This document shows positions 17,355-26,407 of a DNA stretch of 64,000 bases, piece after piece. The stretch is from Acidimicrobiales bacterium. Its GTDB lineage: Bacteria; Actinomycetota; Acidimicrobiia; Acidimicrobiales; Aldehydirespiratoraceae. The position numbers were made by a program, and so were the translations under genes. The DNA lies in NCBI GenBank assembly GCA_033344915.1, contig JAWPML010000001.1, positions 3,614,263 to 3,678,262 on the forward strand, in the 5' to 3' direction. How positions within the stretch are numbered: position 1 is the first letter of the stretch; the number at the start of each line of letters is the position of its first letter. The notes below the pieces were generated by a model. That model was not told the DNA's origin. It was given only the letters and a program-made list of their open reading frames with translations, and did no database searches.

Positions 17355-17476
17355 GCGCCGCGCGACTGACACCACGGAGCGCGGCGGTCCCCACACACTC
17401 CGCGCATGGATTTCTGGCTCCGGCGGCGGTTTCGATCGTAGGATCGCGGCCCGGGGAAGGTTGGGGGCGGTTCGCG

Positions 17477-19537
17477 ATGGGCGCACGACGAGGAACACGG
17501 CACCGGCCGCTGCTGCTCGCGTCGGTGATGCTGGCGCTCGCGGTCACCGGCTCGTTCACCGCGTACGCGGGAGCGCTCGGCGTCGCCGCCGGCCCGTCCC
17601 TCGCGATGGAGACAGCCGTCGACGTCGCCCCGCCCGAAACGACGACGATCGACTTCGAGTCCGGTCTCATCCCCGGGCAGATGATCGTGGGCAGTCTTCC
17701 CGATGGCGCCGGCATCGACGGGCCCGCGATCGGAACCGTCAGCATCGGCGGCGTCGCCGGCTTTCCGATGATCTTCGATTCCACCTGCGGCGGAAGCGCG
17801 GAAACCTGCGAGGGCGTGAGTCCTCAGCTGTACGCACCATCGCTCGGTCAGTCGCTCATCCTGGCGAAATGGCGGCAGGGCCAGGGACAGGTCATCACCG
17901 GTGACTCGGCGGCCACGATCACCGTCGGCTTCGCCCAGCCGATGCAGGTGCACACGTTCACCCTCCACGAGCTCGAGGACGGCGATCCTGTCGCGACCCT
18001 TTTCGACCCGGACGGCGCGATCGTCGCCACCCAGTCGATCTTCAACCACACGACGCCCACGGCGTTCGCCGCGCCCAGCCCCGACGCCTGGCTGAACGTC
18101 GCCACCATCCGTTTCCATCTCGACGGCTCGGGTTCCCTCGACGACATCGTGGTGTCGCCGATGCCTGACTGCGGTAGCGGTGCGATCTGGGACGGCACGG
18201 CGTGCGTCACGGACTGTGATGCGGACCCCGACGGACCCGGGTGTCCCTGTCCGGAGGGCGAGGAGCGCGTCGGTGAGTCGTGTGTGCCGGACTGCGGGGC
18301 GGACGAGCTGCGGGATGGTTCGGGTGTGTGCCGCCCGCGCTGTGAGGTCGACCCCGATGGACCCGATTGCCCGGTGGAGGACCCGTGCGATGCGGACCCC
18401 GACGGGGCGGGGTGCCCGTGTCCGGACAGTGACGAGGTGCGGGACGCGAATGGTGACTGCCCGACGGTCGATCCCTGTGACGCGGATCCGGATGGGCCCA
18501 CGTGTCCGTGTCCCGCCGGCGAGGAGCGGATCGGCGGATCATGTGTGCCGGTCTGCGGGGCGGACGAGTTGCGTGATGGTTCCGGTTCGTGTCGGCCGCG
18601 TTGCGAGCTCGATCCGGGCCTGTCCTGTGGTGGCGACGACGGCGATGACGGGGACGACGGGGACGACGGAACCGACGACGGCACGGATGGAACCGACGGC
18701 GACGATGACGGTGACGGCGGAACCGACGGCACGGATGGCAGCGACGGCGACGATGGCACCGACGGTGATGACGGTGATGACGGTGATGACGGCGACGGCG
18801 GCACGGACGGAACCGACGGCACGGATGGAACCGACGGCACGGATGGAGCCGACGGCGATGACGGTGACGACGGAACCGAAACCAGCGACGGCGATGACGG
18901 AACCGACGGCACGGATGGCGATGACGGCACCGGCGACGACGGCACCGGCGACGACGGAACCGGCGATGACGGCACGGGGGACGACGGTGACGGAGGCGAG
19001 GAGGCGCCGGCCGACTATCGCCTGCTCGCGTTCCTCGACGACAACGACGCGGAACCCGGCCCGAGCGCCTCGGGGCCCGACGACATCGTCTACAGCCTGT
19101 TCGTCGTGGACGACGGACCGCGCCCGGCGGGGGCGATCACGATCACCGCGGAGATTCCGCTGGCGGCCGTCGACTTCGATCTGCGCGAGCTCCCCGAGAT
19201 GTGCGAAGGCACGGCGAAGCGGATCGAGTGTGCCGTCGACTTCAGCGAGACGCCCGAGCTCTTCGCCTCGACCATGCCGGCCCCCCGCTCGACCTCCCGG
19301 GTGTTGACCACCGAGCTCGAGGTCACCGCGGTCGACGGCGCCGGCATGGCGATCGACGTCCGCAAGCCGGTCGAACCTTCGGCGCTCTCCCAGTTCGCCG
19401 GCGGGAGCGACGATCCCTTCGACGACGCCCGCAAGCAGCAGGTGCTCGTGTTCCTTCTCTGCGTCATCGCCCTGCTGCTCATGCTGATCATCGCCCGCCA
19501 GCCGACCGTCCAGGGCACCGCCGCGTCCGATGCCTAG
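17477..19537 (+). CDS. Secreted, C-terminally membrane-anchored Cys-rich protein with an Asp/Gly/Thr repeat tract
   Basis: 686 residues. An N-terminal signal segment (PLLLASVMLALAVTGSFTAYAG) precedes a beta-rich domain of about 190 residues beginning TTIDFESGLIPG. Then comes a Cys-rich part with repeated DADPDGPGCPCP and CGADELRDGSG units. Residues about 387-505 are an almost pure DGTDG/DGDDG repeat tract, acidic and probably calcium-binding or a spacer. A small beta domain follows, ending in a hydrophobic anchor (VLVFLLCVIALLLMLIIA) and a short tail. It looks like a surface stalk protein. The ATG at 17477 was chosen because the signal follows. It overlaps the DUF4062 gene by 8 bp. Confidence 0.8.
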   Translation: MGARRGTRHRPLLLASVMLALAVTGSFTAYAGALGVAAGPSLAMETAVDVAPPETTTIDFESGLIPGQMIVGSLPDGAGIDGPAIGTVSIGGVAGFPMIFDSTCGGSAETCEGVSPQLYAPSLGQSLILAKWRQGQGQVITGDSAATITVGFAQPMQVHTFTLHELEDGDPVATLFDPDGAIVATQSIFNHTTPTAFAAPSPDAWLNVATIRFHLDGSGSLDDIVVSPMPDCGSGAIWDGTACVTDCDADPDGPGCPCPEGEERVGESCVPDCGADELRDGSGVCRPRCEVDPDGPDCPVEDPCDADPDGAGCPCPDSDEVRDANGDCPTVDPCDADPDGPTCPCPAGEERIGGSCVPVCGADELRDGSGSCRPRCELDPGLSCGGDDGDDGDDGDDGTDDGTDGTDGDDDGDGGTDGTDGSDGDDGTDGDDGDDGDDGDGGTDGTDGTDGTDGTDGADGDDGDDGTETSDGDDGTDGTDGDDGTGDDGTGDDGTGDDGTGDDGDGGEEAPADYRLLAFLDDNDAEPGPSASGPDDIVYSLFVVDDGPRPAGAITITAEIPLAAVDFDLRELPEMCEGTAKRIECAVDFSETPELFASTMPAPRSTSRVLTTELEVTAVDGAGMAIDVRKPVEPSALSQFAGGSDDPFDDARKQQVLVFLLCVIALLLMLIIARQPTVQGTAASDA
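18637..18990 (+). repeat. Tandem low-complexity coding repeat (Asp-Gly-Thr)
   Basis: About 350 bases of short units of the form GAYGGNACSGAY, translated as DGTDG, DGDDG and TGDDG. Unit length varies by three or six bases, so the tract can expand or contract without breaking the frame. It is inside the surface protein gene. The reverse strand also stays open across it, which is a side effect of the repeat. Confidence 0.85.
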
Positions 19538-20780
19538 GCGTCCGAAGGTGTTCGTCAGCTCGTCGATGGCGGAGCTCGTGGACGAACGTCAGGTGGTCGG
19601 CGGCGTGTGCGACGAGCTCCACCTCGACTCGTTCCTGTACGAGGACGACGCCGTCGCCAGCCCTGATCCGCCGGTCGTCGCCTGGGAACGCGACCTGGCG
19701 GACTCCGACCTGCTCATCGGGATCCTGTGGAAGCAGTTCGGCCGGTGGACGGAGAAGGAGATCCTGTTCGCGATGGAGAGCAGCATCCCGGTCCTGCTGT
19801 TCGTCAAGACCGAGGACATCGACGGTGACGGCGTGCCCGACATCGTCACGAAGGAGGTGGAGGCGTTCGTCAGCGGCCACAACGACGTGCAGACGGGCAT
19901 CGCCGACGCGCGGTTCGCGTCGCTCGAGGAGCTCGAACGCAAGGTGCGCAACTCGATCCTCGACCTCCAGGCGCTGGCGCTGTCGTTCAAGCGCAACGCG
20001 CTGATGGACGAAGGCGCTCCGGTGCACGGCCGCGGCCGGGCCGCGGCGGTGCCGTCGGGTCCCCACGGGGCACTCGTGTCCGAGGCGAAGGGGCCGGGGG
20101 GTGCGCGCAAGGCGGACGAGGCGATCCGCCGACTGAAGCGACACCGCGGCCTGTTCTTCGGGCGTGCCGTCGACCGCGAGATCGTGGCCGACCTCATCGA
20201 CCAGGACGAGCCGTTCGTCGCCGTGAAGGGCGATCCGGAGATCGGGCGGGAGACGCTCTTCCAGGTGCTCGCCAACGAGGAGCTGGTGGATCGCTACGCC
20301 GACGGCGCGGGGATCATCCCGGACGTGGCGAGCGGCGACACCGCCGAAGACCTGCGCCACGCGATCTGGGAGGCGTTCCACGAGTCGGGTGCGTTGGGGG
20401 CGGACGAAGAACGCGAACTGGCCGACCTCGAGAGTCTCAATGCGATGATCGCCCTCCTCGATGTCGACCTCGACGACGAGGTCGTCGACGAGGTGACCGA
20501 GATGCTGCCGTCGTCGGTGCTCGCGGCGACGATGCCGGCCGGAGCCGAACTCGACCGCTTCGTGCACGAGCTGCAACCCATCCTCGAGACCGAGGCCCTC
20601 GTCGAGGCGTTCTCGTTCTACTCGAAGGTCGAGGTGCCGCCGGAGCTCACGGAGGCGGTCGCCGAACGATGCCGGGCCACGGGTGGCGCGCCGGCCGACG
20701 TGAAGAAGCTGTGCCAATCGGCGTTGGCCGAGCTGAAGCGGACATCGCTCGAGAACTGGCTCGAGGGCACGCCGGCATGA
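19530..20780 (+). CDS. DUF4062-domain protein with a degenerate STAND-type P-loop
   Basis: 416 residues, cytoplasmic. Residues 1-90 (KVFVSSSMAELVDER, then DSDLLIGILWKQFG) match DUF4062, a TIR-like fold often fused to STAND NTPases. Around residue 208, LFFGRAVDREIVADLI resembles the FVGRexE entry of a STAND ATPase. The P-loop that should follow reads VKGDPEIGRETLF, lacking the GxxGxGK[ST] lysine, so ATP binding is doubtful. The remaining 170 residues are helical and acidic. ATG at 19530 overlaps the previous gene by 8 bp; the next gene overlaps by 4 bp. Confidence 0.75.
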   Translation: MPRRPKVFVSSSMAELVDERQVVGGVCDELHLDSFLYEDDAVASPDPPVVAWERDLADSDLLIGILWKQFGRWTEKEILFAMESSIPVLLFVKTEDIDGDGVPDIVTKEVEAFVSGHNDVQTGIADARFASLEELERKVRNSILDLQALALSFKRNALMDEGAPVHGRGRAAAVPSGPHGALVSEAKGPGGARKADEAIRRLKRHRGLFFGRAVDREIVADLIDQDEPFVAVKGDPEIGRETLFQVLANEELVDRYADGAGIIPDVASGDTAEDLRHAIWEAFHESGALGADEERELADLESLNAMIALLDVDLDDEVVDEVTEMLPSSVLAATMPAGAELDRFVHELQPILETEALVEAFSFYSKVEVPPELTEAVAERCRATGGAPADVKKLCQSALAELKRTSLENWLEGTPA

Positions 20781-21667
20781 CGACACCGACCACGTTCGCG
20801 CCGAACGACCCGGATCTCGTCGCCGTGGGGGTGCAGTGGGCGGCGACCGCGGACAACAGCGAGATCTTCATCGACCGTGCCTTCGTGCGGTGGCTGATCG
20901 CGGAGCTGGAGGAGCGACGGGACTGGGCGACGGTGATCGCGGTCGCCCGCGACACCGAGCAGGCGATGGCCCAGGCCGGCCGGTGGGGCACCTGGCGGTC
21001 GATCCTCGAGTCGGCTCGCGGCGCGGCCATCGCGGCCGACGACCGGACGGCGCTCGGCTGGGCGACCCATCAGCTGGGAACCCGCAACCTGCTGCGCGAC
21101 GACCTCGGCGCGGCCCGTGCCGATCTGCACGCGGCCCTGGCGACCCGCGAAGCGATCGGCGATCTCGGTGGTATCGCGGCCACCCGCCACAACCTGCGCA
21201 TCCTCCCGCTCGCCCTGGCCGGCGTGATGACCCTCCTGACGCTCCTCGTCGGGTTGGTCGCCATGCTGATCCCGTCGTTCGATCACCCGGAGGTGCCCGA
21301 GCCGGAGTGGATTCTCGACATCACCGACGAGGTCGTGACCCTCGAGGAACTCCAGGATCCCGCCTTCCGAATCCGCCTGCTCAACCTGGGCACCGTGGCC
21401 CTCGAGGATCTGGACGTGCGCTCGGAGGACGAGAGCGTGCCGGTCACCGGCGACCTCGGCGCCTGTGGCACCTCCATCCCGATCCGCCAGGAGCCGGACT
21501 CGACCGGTGCGTGCCTGCTCGCGCTCGACGTGAGCGCGGTGACCGAGGACGACCTTCCCCTGGTCGTCGACGTGATCTTCTCCCACAGCCGGGCGGCCAC
21601 GGACGGGGTCGACTCGATCGCGAGTCAGATCGGTGACAGCCGCGTGCTCATCCGCTCGGGCGGCTGA
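20777..21667 (+). CDS. TPR-like repeat protein with one membrane segment and an extracellular domain
   Basis: 296 residues. The N-terminal 140 residues are helical repeats resembling the TPR array at the end of STAND proteins (GRWGTWRSILESARGAA and LGAARADLHAALATREAIGD). One membrane segment (LALAGVMTLLTLLVGLVAMLI, about 145-165) is followed by an outside domain of about 125 residues with two cysteines. It looks like a membrane-tethered partner of the DUF4062 protein, as if a DUF4062-STAND-TPR protein had been split in two. No ATPase motif. Confidence 0.7.
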   Translation: MTTPTTFAPNDPDLVAVGVQWAATADNSEIFIDRAFVRWLIAELEERRDWATVIAVARDTEQAMAQAGRWGTWRSILESARGAAIAADDRTALGWATHQLGTRNLLRDDLGAARADLHAALATREAIGDLGGIAATRHNLRILPLALAGVMTLLTLLVGLVAMLIPSFDHPEVPEPEWILDITDEVVTLEELQDPAFRIRLLNLGTVALEDLDVRSEDESVPVTGDLGACGTSIPIRQEPDSTGACLLALDVSAVTEDDLPLVVDVIFSHSRAATDGVDSIASQIGDSRVLIRSGG

Positions 21668-21682
21668 CCGTCCCGTCGGTGC

Positions 21683-22153
21683 TCAGCGCGCCACGGCGCC
21701 GATCGCCCACACGAAGAGCCAGGCCAGCACCACCGCGCCGTGGGTGAGCGAGACCTCGCGGCTGTAGCGCCAGATCCGACCCTGCCAGGCGAACCGCAGG
21801 AGGTAGGCCGCGACGGTCACGCCGGTCACCATGCCGACCATCGCGAGCCAGAACTGGGTGTGGCGGAACCAGGCGTCCGGCTGCTCACAGACGACCCGGG
21901 GATCGGCCGACCCGCACGGGTCGTACCACTCGGTCGCGGTCAGGAACCACCGCCACCCGACGAACACGATGACCAGGCTCAGCAGGGCGCTGACCCGCTG
22001 CGCGGTGCGGTGGGAGCGGATCCGGATCTCGTAGCGCTTCTTGACCCGTCCGCGTCGCGTCGTCCCGACGGGGACGCCGACGAGCAGCGTGCGTTTCCGG
22101 TCGGGGACCTCGTCGACGGCGGTGGCGTCGACACGGCGCGGGTTCGCCCTCAT
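21683..22153 (-). CDS. Small integral membrane protein, unknown function
   Basis: 156 residues from the ATG at 22153; a GTG at 22180 would add nine residues but has little to support it. A basic N-terminus ([20 protein letters not shown]) is followed by three membrane segments ([36 protein letters not shown] and [15 protein letters not shown]). Two cysteines lie in the loop after the first segment. No family recognised. Convergent with the three-gene unit before it, 15 bp between stops. Confidence 0.6.
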   Translation of the reverse strand: MRANPRRVDATAVDEVPDRKRTLLVGVPVGTTRRGRVKKRYEIRIRSHRTAQRVSALLSLVIVFVGWRWFLTATEWYDPCGSADPRVVCEQPDAWFRHTQFWLAMVGMVTGVTVAAYLLRFAWQGRIWRYSREVSLTHGAVVLAWLFVWAIGAVAR

Positions 22154-22233
22154 GGTCCCCCTCCCACCGTCGCGTCGCACGGGTCGTGCCGGTTCATTTT
22201 GGGTCAGCCGGGCCGAGTTCGCCAGAATCGGGC

Positions 22234-23112
22234 ATGTCCGACTTCGACGCGACGCCGCTCACCAAGTCCTTCGCCACCGTCCACGGCAAGCAGATGGCGT
22301 ACCACGAGCGCGGTGCGGGTGACGCGATCGTCTTCCTGCACGGCAACCCGACGTCGTCGTATCTGTGGCGCAACATCGTTCCGCACGTCGCGGATCGCGG
22401 CCGCTGCATCGTGCCCGATCTGATCGGGCAGGGGGACTCCGACAAGCTCGACGACACCGGACCGGGCTCGTACCGCTTCGTCGATCATCGCCACCATCTC
22501 GACGGGCTCCTCGGCCAACTCGATCTCGGTGACGACATCACGTTCGTGATCCACGACTGGGGCTCGGCGCTCGGCTTCGACTGGGCGAACCGCCATCGCG
22601 AGCGGGTCGCCGGCATCGCGTTCATGGAGGCGATCGTGCGTCCGGTGACCTGGGACGAGTGGCCCGAAGCGGCGACCGGGATCTTCCAGGGGTTCCGCTC
22701 ACCGGCCGGTGAGGAGATGGTCATCGAGAAGAACCTGTTCGTCGAGGCGGTGCTGCCCGCGTCGATCCTGCGCACGCTCACCGACGAGGAGCACGACGAG
22801 TACCGGCGCCCCTTCCTCGAGCCGGAGCACCGGCGCCCGACCCTGACCTGGCCGCGCGAGATCCCCCTGGAAGGCGAGCCCGCCGATGTCGTCGAGATCG
22901 TGCAGAGCTATGCCGACTGGATGGCCGAATCGGACCTGCCGAAGCTCTTCGTCAACGCCGACCCCGGTGCGATCCTCACGGGCCCGCAGCGCGAATTCGT
23001 GCGGACCTGGCCCAACCTCACCGAGGTCACCGTCGCCGGCAACCACTTCATCCAGGAGGACAGCCCCCACGAGATCGGCGCCGCCCTCGCGGCCTGGATG
23101 GACGCGCGGTAG
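22234..23112 (+). CDS. dhaA: Haloalkane dehalogenase
   Basis: 292 residues, alpha/beta hydrolase. Hydrolyses carbon-halogen bonds to alcohols. The active site is readable: [12 protein letters not shown] gives the halide-binding Asn, [12 protein letters not shown] gives the nucleophile Asp followed by the halide-binding Trp, the Glu in FMEAIVRP is the subfamily II acid, and the His is in [14 protein letters not shown]. The order and residues match haloalkane dehalogenase subfamily II. It may also act as an epoxide or other hydrolase, but the HDW plus HGNPTSS combination favours dehalogenation. It stands alone. Confidence 0.9.
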   Translation: MSDFDATPLTKSFATVHGKQMAYHERGAGDAIVFLHGNPTSSYLWRNIVPHVADRGRCIVPDLIGQGDSDKLDDTGPGSYRFVDHRHHLDGLLGQLDLGDDITFVIHDWGSALGFDWANRHRERVAGIAFMEAIVRPVTWDEWPEAATGIFQGFRSPAGEEMVIEKNLFVEAVLPASILRTLTDEEHDEYRRPFLEPEHRRPTLTWPREIPLEGEPADVVEIVQSYADWMAESDLPKLFVNADPGAILTGPQREFVRTWPNLTEVTVAGNHFIQEDSPHEIGAALAAWMDAR

Positions 23113-23122
23113 GCCGGTCCGG

Positions 23123-24322
23123 TCAGTCGCCGTTCTCGTCCGGGATCGGCTCGTCGGGCAGCGGTTGGATCCGCCGGTGGCGGCGGCGGCGCTCCGGGAT
23201 CATGTCGCGCATCGATTCGAGCTTGCCGAAGCACAGGAGCCGATCGTCGGCCTCGAGCTCCCGGTCCTGTCGCGGGTTGGGGATCACGGTGGTGCCCCGG
23301 TTGAGCGTGAGGATCTGGATGTCCCGCTCGCGCAGCCCCGAATCGGCGATCGTCGTGCCGACGAGGTCGGCGCCCTCGCGTACATGGAGTTCGGCGACGC
23401 CGTAGCCCGTGCTGACGCTGAGTCGCTGGCGCACGTCGAGCTCCGGGAAGTTCACCTGGTTCGCGATGTAGTCGATGATGGCGCCGGCGATGTCGAGCGA
23501 TGTCGCCGCCTCGATGCCTTCGAGTCCGGGTGAGCTGTTCACCTCCATCACGAGCGGTCCGTCGTCCCCCTCGAGCATGTCGACGCCGGCCACCCGCAGG
23601 CCCATGATCTGGGCGGACTGCACGGCCGTGCGTTCGTACTCGGGATCGAGCTCCACCGCCTCGGCGCGCCCGCCCCGGTGCACGTTGCTGCGGAACTCGT
23701 CGCCGCTGGCGACCCGGCGCATCGCGGCCACGACGCGGTCGCCGATCACGAACGCCCGGATGTCGCGTCCCTTCGACTCCGCGATGAAGCGCTGGATGAG
23801 CACGTTCTGCTTGGCGGACTGGAGCGTCTCGATGACGGCCCCGGCCACGCGGTCATCGGGGGCCAGGATGACGCCGATGCCCTGGGTGCCCTCGAGCAGC
23901 TTGATGACGACCGGGGCGCCGCCGACGCGTTCGATCGCGGCGGGGACGTCCGAGCGGTCGCGCACGAACGACGTCGCGGGGATGCCGATGTCGTGGCGGG
24001 ACAGGATCTGCGTCGCCCGCAGCTTGTCGCGGGAGTTGCCGATGCCGTTGGCGGTGTTGGGCGTGTAGACGTCCATCTGCTCGAACTGGCGCACGACGGC
24101 CATGCCGAAGTACGTGATCGACGCGCCCACGCGGGGGAGCACCGCGTCATAGTCGCTGAGCTGCTTGCCCCGGTACTGGAGATCGGGTTCGGCGTGGGAG
24201 AGATCGATCGCGAACCGCATCGTGTCCAGCACGCGAATCGTGTGGCCGCGGTCGAGCGCAGCGGCTCGCAGTCGTTGGGTGCTGTAGGAACGTGGGGCGC
24301 GGCTCAGGATGGCAAGTTTCAT
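23123..24322 (-). CDS. rimK: RimK-type ATP-grasp ligase with C-terminal TrkA-C-like domain
   Basis: 399 residues. ATP-grasp enzymes of this type attach amino acids, often glutamate, to a carboxylate on a protein or small molecule. Residues 1-290 hold the ligase: APVVIKLLEGTQGIGVIL is the ATP-grasp loop and VMEVNSSPGLEGIE the metal-binding end. Residues about 300-375 are a TrkA-C/RCK-C-like domain (VAELHVREGADLVGTTIADS), an added module seen in a subset of RimK homologues. The start overlaps the preceding deacylase stop by 4 bp. It is last in a four-gene operon. Confidence 0.85.
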   Translation of the reverse strand: MKLAILSRAPRSYSTQRLRAAALDRGHTIRVLDTMRFAIDLSHAEPDLQYRGKQLSDYDAVLPRVGASITYFGMAVVRQFEQMDVYTPNTANGIGNSRDKLRATQILSRHDIGIPATSFVRDRSDVPAAIERVGGAPVVIKLLEGTQGIGVILAPDDRVAGAVIETLQSAKQNVLIQRFIAESKGRDIRAFVIGDRVVAAMRRVASGDEFRSNVHRGGRAEAVELDPEYERTAVQSAQIMGLRVAGVDMLEGDDGPLVMEVNSSPGLEGIEAATSLDIAGAIIDYIANQVNFPELDVRQRLSVSTGYGVAELHVREGADLVGTTIADSGLRERDIQILTLNRGTTVIPNPRQDRELEADDRLLCFGKLESMRDMIPERRRRHRRIQPLPDEPIPDENGD

Positions 24323-25293
24323 GGGGACCCCTCGGGATCTCGTTGTTCGGCGATGTGGATGAGTGCGTCGCCGCGATGGACGACGGGCGATTCGGTGCGG
24401 CCGATGATCCAGCCAGCGTGGCGGGCGACGACCTTCTTCTCGGTGCTGCCGATCGCGTCGCCGACCACCCCGACCTGGTCGCCGGCCTCGACATGATCCC
24501 CGAGTTCGGCGGAGAGTCGGGCCAGGCCGCTCATGGGGGAGCGCACCCAGCGGGATGCGGCCAACTCGATCGTGCTCGTGCGTTTGCCCATTCGCCCGGC
24601 GGGGGTGACCTTCAGGTGGGCGAGCACCCGGCGCACGCCCTGCACCCCGACCTCGATGGCCTGCTGATCGAAGCGCCACGACTCGCCGGCCTCGTAGAGC
24701 AGCACGCGGGCATCGGAACGGACGGCGGCTTCGCGCAGCGAGCCATCGCGCAGCCTCGCGTGCAGCGAGAAGGGCGCCCCGAAGGCGGTGGTCAGCTCGC
24801 GGGTGAGCTCGTCGGTGAGGTCGGCGCGGATCTGCGGGATGTTGTGGCGGTGGTCGGAGCCGGTGTGCAGGTCGATCCCGACGTCGCTCTTGCGCACGAT
24901 CTCGGTCATGAACGCGTGAGCGAACCGCGACGCGAGCGAGCCGGTCGCCGTGCCCGGGAAGGATCGGTTCAGGTCACGGCGATCGGGCATGTAGCGGTCG
25001 CCGGTGGCGAAGCCGGGCACGTTGACGACCGGCACGGCGAGCACCGTGCCGCGCATTTTCGTGGGATCCAGCCTCGTCATGACTTGACGGATGATCTCCA
25101 CCCCGTTGACCTCGTCGCCGTGCAACGCGGCACTCAGCCACACGACCGGACCGTTGAGCCGGCCGTGGAAGGCCACGACCGGGATCGCCATCCAACCGCC
25201 GGAGGGCAGCTGTGCGGGCCGCAACTCGAGTTCGTGGCGTTCGCCGGGGACGAGTTCGGTGCCGGCGATCTCGAGGGATGTGCGTTTGGTCAT
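24319..25293 (-). CDS. Succinylglutamate desuccinylase/aspartoacylase family protein
   Basis: 324 residues, zinc carboxypeptidase-like fold. Metal-site motif ALHGDEVNGVEI supplies His and Glu near residue 57, and GIDLHTGSDHRHNIPQ supplies the second His. The C-terminal 70 residues (RSPMSGLARLSAELGDHVEAG) are the biotinyl-like domain common in this subgroup. Such genes regularly accompany RimK and the small protease found here, so it probably removes or trims an amide-linked group. Start ATG at 25293 overlaps the protease stop. Confidence 0.85.
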   Translation of the reverse strand: MTKRTSLEIAGTELVPGERHELELRPAQLPSGGWMAIPVVAFHGRLNGPVVWLSAALHGDEVNGVEIIRQVMTRLDPTKMRGTVLAVPVVNVPGFATGDRYMPDRRDLNRSFPGTATGSLASRFAHAFMTEIVRKSDVGIDLHTGSDHRHNIPQIRADLTDELTRELTTAFGAPFSLHARLRDGSLREAAVRSDARVLLYEAGESWRFDQQAIEVGVQGVRRVLAHLKVTPAGRMGKRTSTIELAASRWVRSPMSGLARLSAELGDHVEAGDQVGVVGDAIGSTEKKVVARHAGWIIGRTESPVVHRGDALIHIAEQRDPEGSP

Positions 25294-25763
25294 GGTGCCT
25301 CCGCGCCGCGAAACGAGGTGGCCGGGTCGACCAGGAAGTGGCGCCGGAGCGCTTGTCGACCGATCAGCATGCGAAAGCCCATCTCGTCGCGGTTGGTCAG
25401 CGTCAACTCGATGGTCTTGGTGACACCGGCGAGCTGAAGACTCGTTCGGATCACCGGCCGGATCTCTGTCCGACCGTTGGAGCTGCGGATGCGTCGACGG
25501 TCGACGACATCGCACTCGACGGTGGCCATGCCGATCCGGTTGCGTTGGCGCGGCCGGATCTCGAAACGGACCCGGTCGCCTCCGTCGATCTCGACGAGGC
25601 CGATCGCGTGGAGCGCGGACGTGCGCGCGCCGGTGTCGACCTTGGCCTTCACGCCGGTGACCCCGAGGTCGGGGAGGTCGATCCACTCGCGCCAGCCGAT
25701 GACGACGGGGTCGATGCGCTTGCGGGCGCGCTTCTTGGGTCGGGATGGCTTCGAGGGGGTCAT
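25290..25763 (-). CDS. RimK-associated retropepsin-like protease (DUF785 type)
   Basis: 157 residues. Known in databases as ATP-dependent zinc protease, a single-domain retroviral-type aspartic protease homologue. The active-site triplet is in VDTGARTSALHA near residue 42. An Arg/Lys-rich tail at the N-terminus precedes VVIGWREWIDLPDLG, the usual start of the domain. It overlaps the TetR gene upstream and the deacylase downstream by 4 bp. Its role with RimK is not established; processing of a RimK-made conjugate is a guess. Confidence 0.85.
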   Translation of the reverse strand: MTPSKPSRPKKRARKRIDPVVIGWREWIDLPDLGVTGVKAKVDTGARTSALHAIGLVEIDGGDRVRFEIRPRQRNRIGMATVECDVVDRRRIRSSNGRTEIRPVIRTSLQLAGVTKTIELTLTNRDEMGFRMLIGRQALRRHFLVDPATSFRGAEAP

Positions 25764-26377
25764 GGTGTGAGGGCGGGAGTGAGATCGGGCCGCTCGATGC
25801 CGGAGACGATGAAGTCGAGCAGGGCGGCGAAGCTCTCGTCGGTTTCCTGGGGGTTGACGAAGGCGCCGGACGCTTCGAGGGTGACGAACCCGTGGATCGA
25901 ACTCCGGATCACCCGGGCGGCGTGGACCGCGGCGTCGCCGGTGTAGCCCCACGGTTCGACGATGCGAGACAGCACGGTGGTGATCGTCTCGTGCGGACCC
26001 GTGCGGCCCTCCGATTCCCGTCCGGCGGGAAGGAGCAGGCTCGCGTACTGCCCGGGGTGGTGGCCGGCGAAATCGCGGTAGGCGATCGCAACCGCCCGCA
26101 AGGCGTCGCCGCCGGACCGGGCGACCGCGGCGTCGAGCAGCGAGTCGGCGAGGTTGCGGGCGGCCTGATCGGAGATGTCGCGGAACAGCCCGTCGACCCC
26201 GTCGACGTGGTTGTACAACGCCGATGGCTGCACCCCGAGGTCATCGGCAACCCGGGCCAACACGACCTCGTCGAGCCCGTCACGATCGGCGACGGCGATG
26301 GCGCTGGCGATCACCTCGCTGTGGTCTATTCGTTGCTTTGCCACGGCGGGAGTGTAGCCGATGAAACTGAGTGACAT
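25760..26377 (-). CDS. TetR-family regulator of the RimK operon
   Basis: 205 residues from ATG 26377. A GTG at 26344 (VAKQRIDHSEV) fits the family start better and would move the leader out of the coding region. Helix-turn-helix: LARVADDLGVQPSALYNHVDG. The C-terminal region (AYRDFAGHHPGQYASLLLP, then RSSIHGFVTLEA) is the WHG type. It overlaps the protease gene by 4 bp, so it is the first gene of the operon and probably represses itself and the divergent gene at 26408. Confidence 0.88.
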   Translation of the reverse strand: MSLSFIGYTPAVAKQRIDHSEVIASAIAVADRDGLDEVVLARVADDLGVQPSALYNHVDGVDGLFRDISDQAARNLADSLLDAAVARSGGDALRAVAIAYRDFAGHHPGQYASLLLPAGRESEGRTGPHETITTVLSRIVEPWGYTGDAAVHAARVIRSSIHGFVTLEASGAFVNPQETDESFAALLDFIVSGIERPDLTPALTP

Positions 26378-26379
26378 TC

Positions 26380-26396
26380 ATACTTTGGTGAAGTAT
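26380..26396. promoter_or_regulatory. Putative TetR operator
   Basis: ATACTT-TGGTG-AAGTAT, a perfect inverted repeat with a 5-bp spacer, lies in an AT-rich gap between the TetR gene and the divergent gene starting at 26408. It is centred about 20 bp before that GTG, so binding would block at least one promoter. Confidence 0.6.
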
Positions 26397-26407
26397 CATC
26401 ACCAACT

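Noticed and set aside
18637-18990. Possible CRISPR array from regular short repeats
   Set aside because: Units are irregular, in frame, and without spacers; they are the coding tract of the surface protein.
20777-21667. Bacterial sigma/anti-sigma type regulator because of the single TM and outside domain
   Set aside because: No anti-sigma zinc motif; the N-terminal helices look like TPR repeats.
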